NCBI GenBank assembly: GCA_937974195.1
Contig: CALJIC010000024.1
Span: forward strand, 1 to 5,910
Direction: 5' to 3'
Length of the DNA stretch: 5,910 nucleotides
Origin: an uncultured Roseiflexaceae bacterium
GTDB lineage: Bacteria > Chloroflexota > Chloroflexia > Chloroflexales > Roseiflexaceae
The notes beneath the pieces are model-generated. The model did not search any database. It was not told the origin of the DNA and saw only the letters and a list, made by a program, of their open reading frames with translations. This document shows positions 5,898-5,910 of the stretch, one piece after another. Both the position numbers and the translations under genes were made by a program. Positions within the stretch are counted from its first letter, which is position 1, and every line of letters starts with the position of its first letter.

Positions 5898-5910
5898 CCC
5901 GCGGCTCTGC

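Overview
This is a GC-rich bacterial window with two large plus-strand genes, one small minus-strand gene and a long non-coding tandem repeat array. The architecture of the large membrane protein suggests Chloroflexota: a beta-rich exported domain placed in front of a GT39/ArnT-like glycosyltransferase core. That assignment is from memory of such proteins and is tentative; other GC-rich lineages are possible. No tRNA, rRNA, transposase or CRISPR array was seen.

Layout. Positions 1-140 are a short leader with no convincing gene. Positions 141-1601 (+) encode a membrane-anchored GAF-domain sensor histidine kinase, with no response regulator in the window. Positions 1602-1739 are a convergent intergenic gap with two small GC hairpins. 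Positions 1740-1967 (-) encode an unrecognised 75-residue protein with a good ribosome binding site and a near-consensus sigma-70-type promoter. The 299-base gap 1968-2266 is divergent. It holds that promoter, an AT-richer stretch at about 2020-2110, one solitary copy of a repeat unit (2134-2162) and a perfect TATAAT box. Positions 2267-5230 (+) encode a 987-residue multi-pass glycosyltransferase that appears to be read from a leaderless mRNA. Positions 5231-5910 contain no gene that I accept. They hold a mosaic repeat array built from units of about 80, 43 and 32 bases, closed by a perfect 9-bp hairpin and a six-T run.

Functional links. The kinase and the glycosyltransferase are separated by a minus-strand gene and have their own signals, so they are not an operon. 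The glycosyltransferase probably moves a sugar from a polyprenyl-phosphate carrier to an acceptor on the outer face of the membrane; the acceptor cannot be read from the sequence. The most unusual part of the window is the repeat family, which has one copy upstream of the glycosyltransferase and an array directly downstream, all in the same orientation, and whose last copy looks like a transcription terminator.
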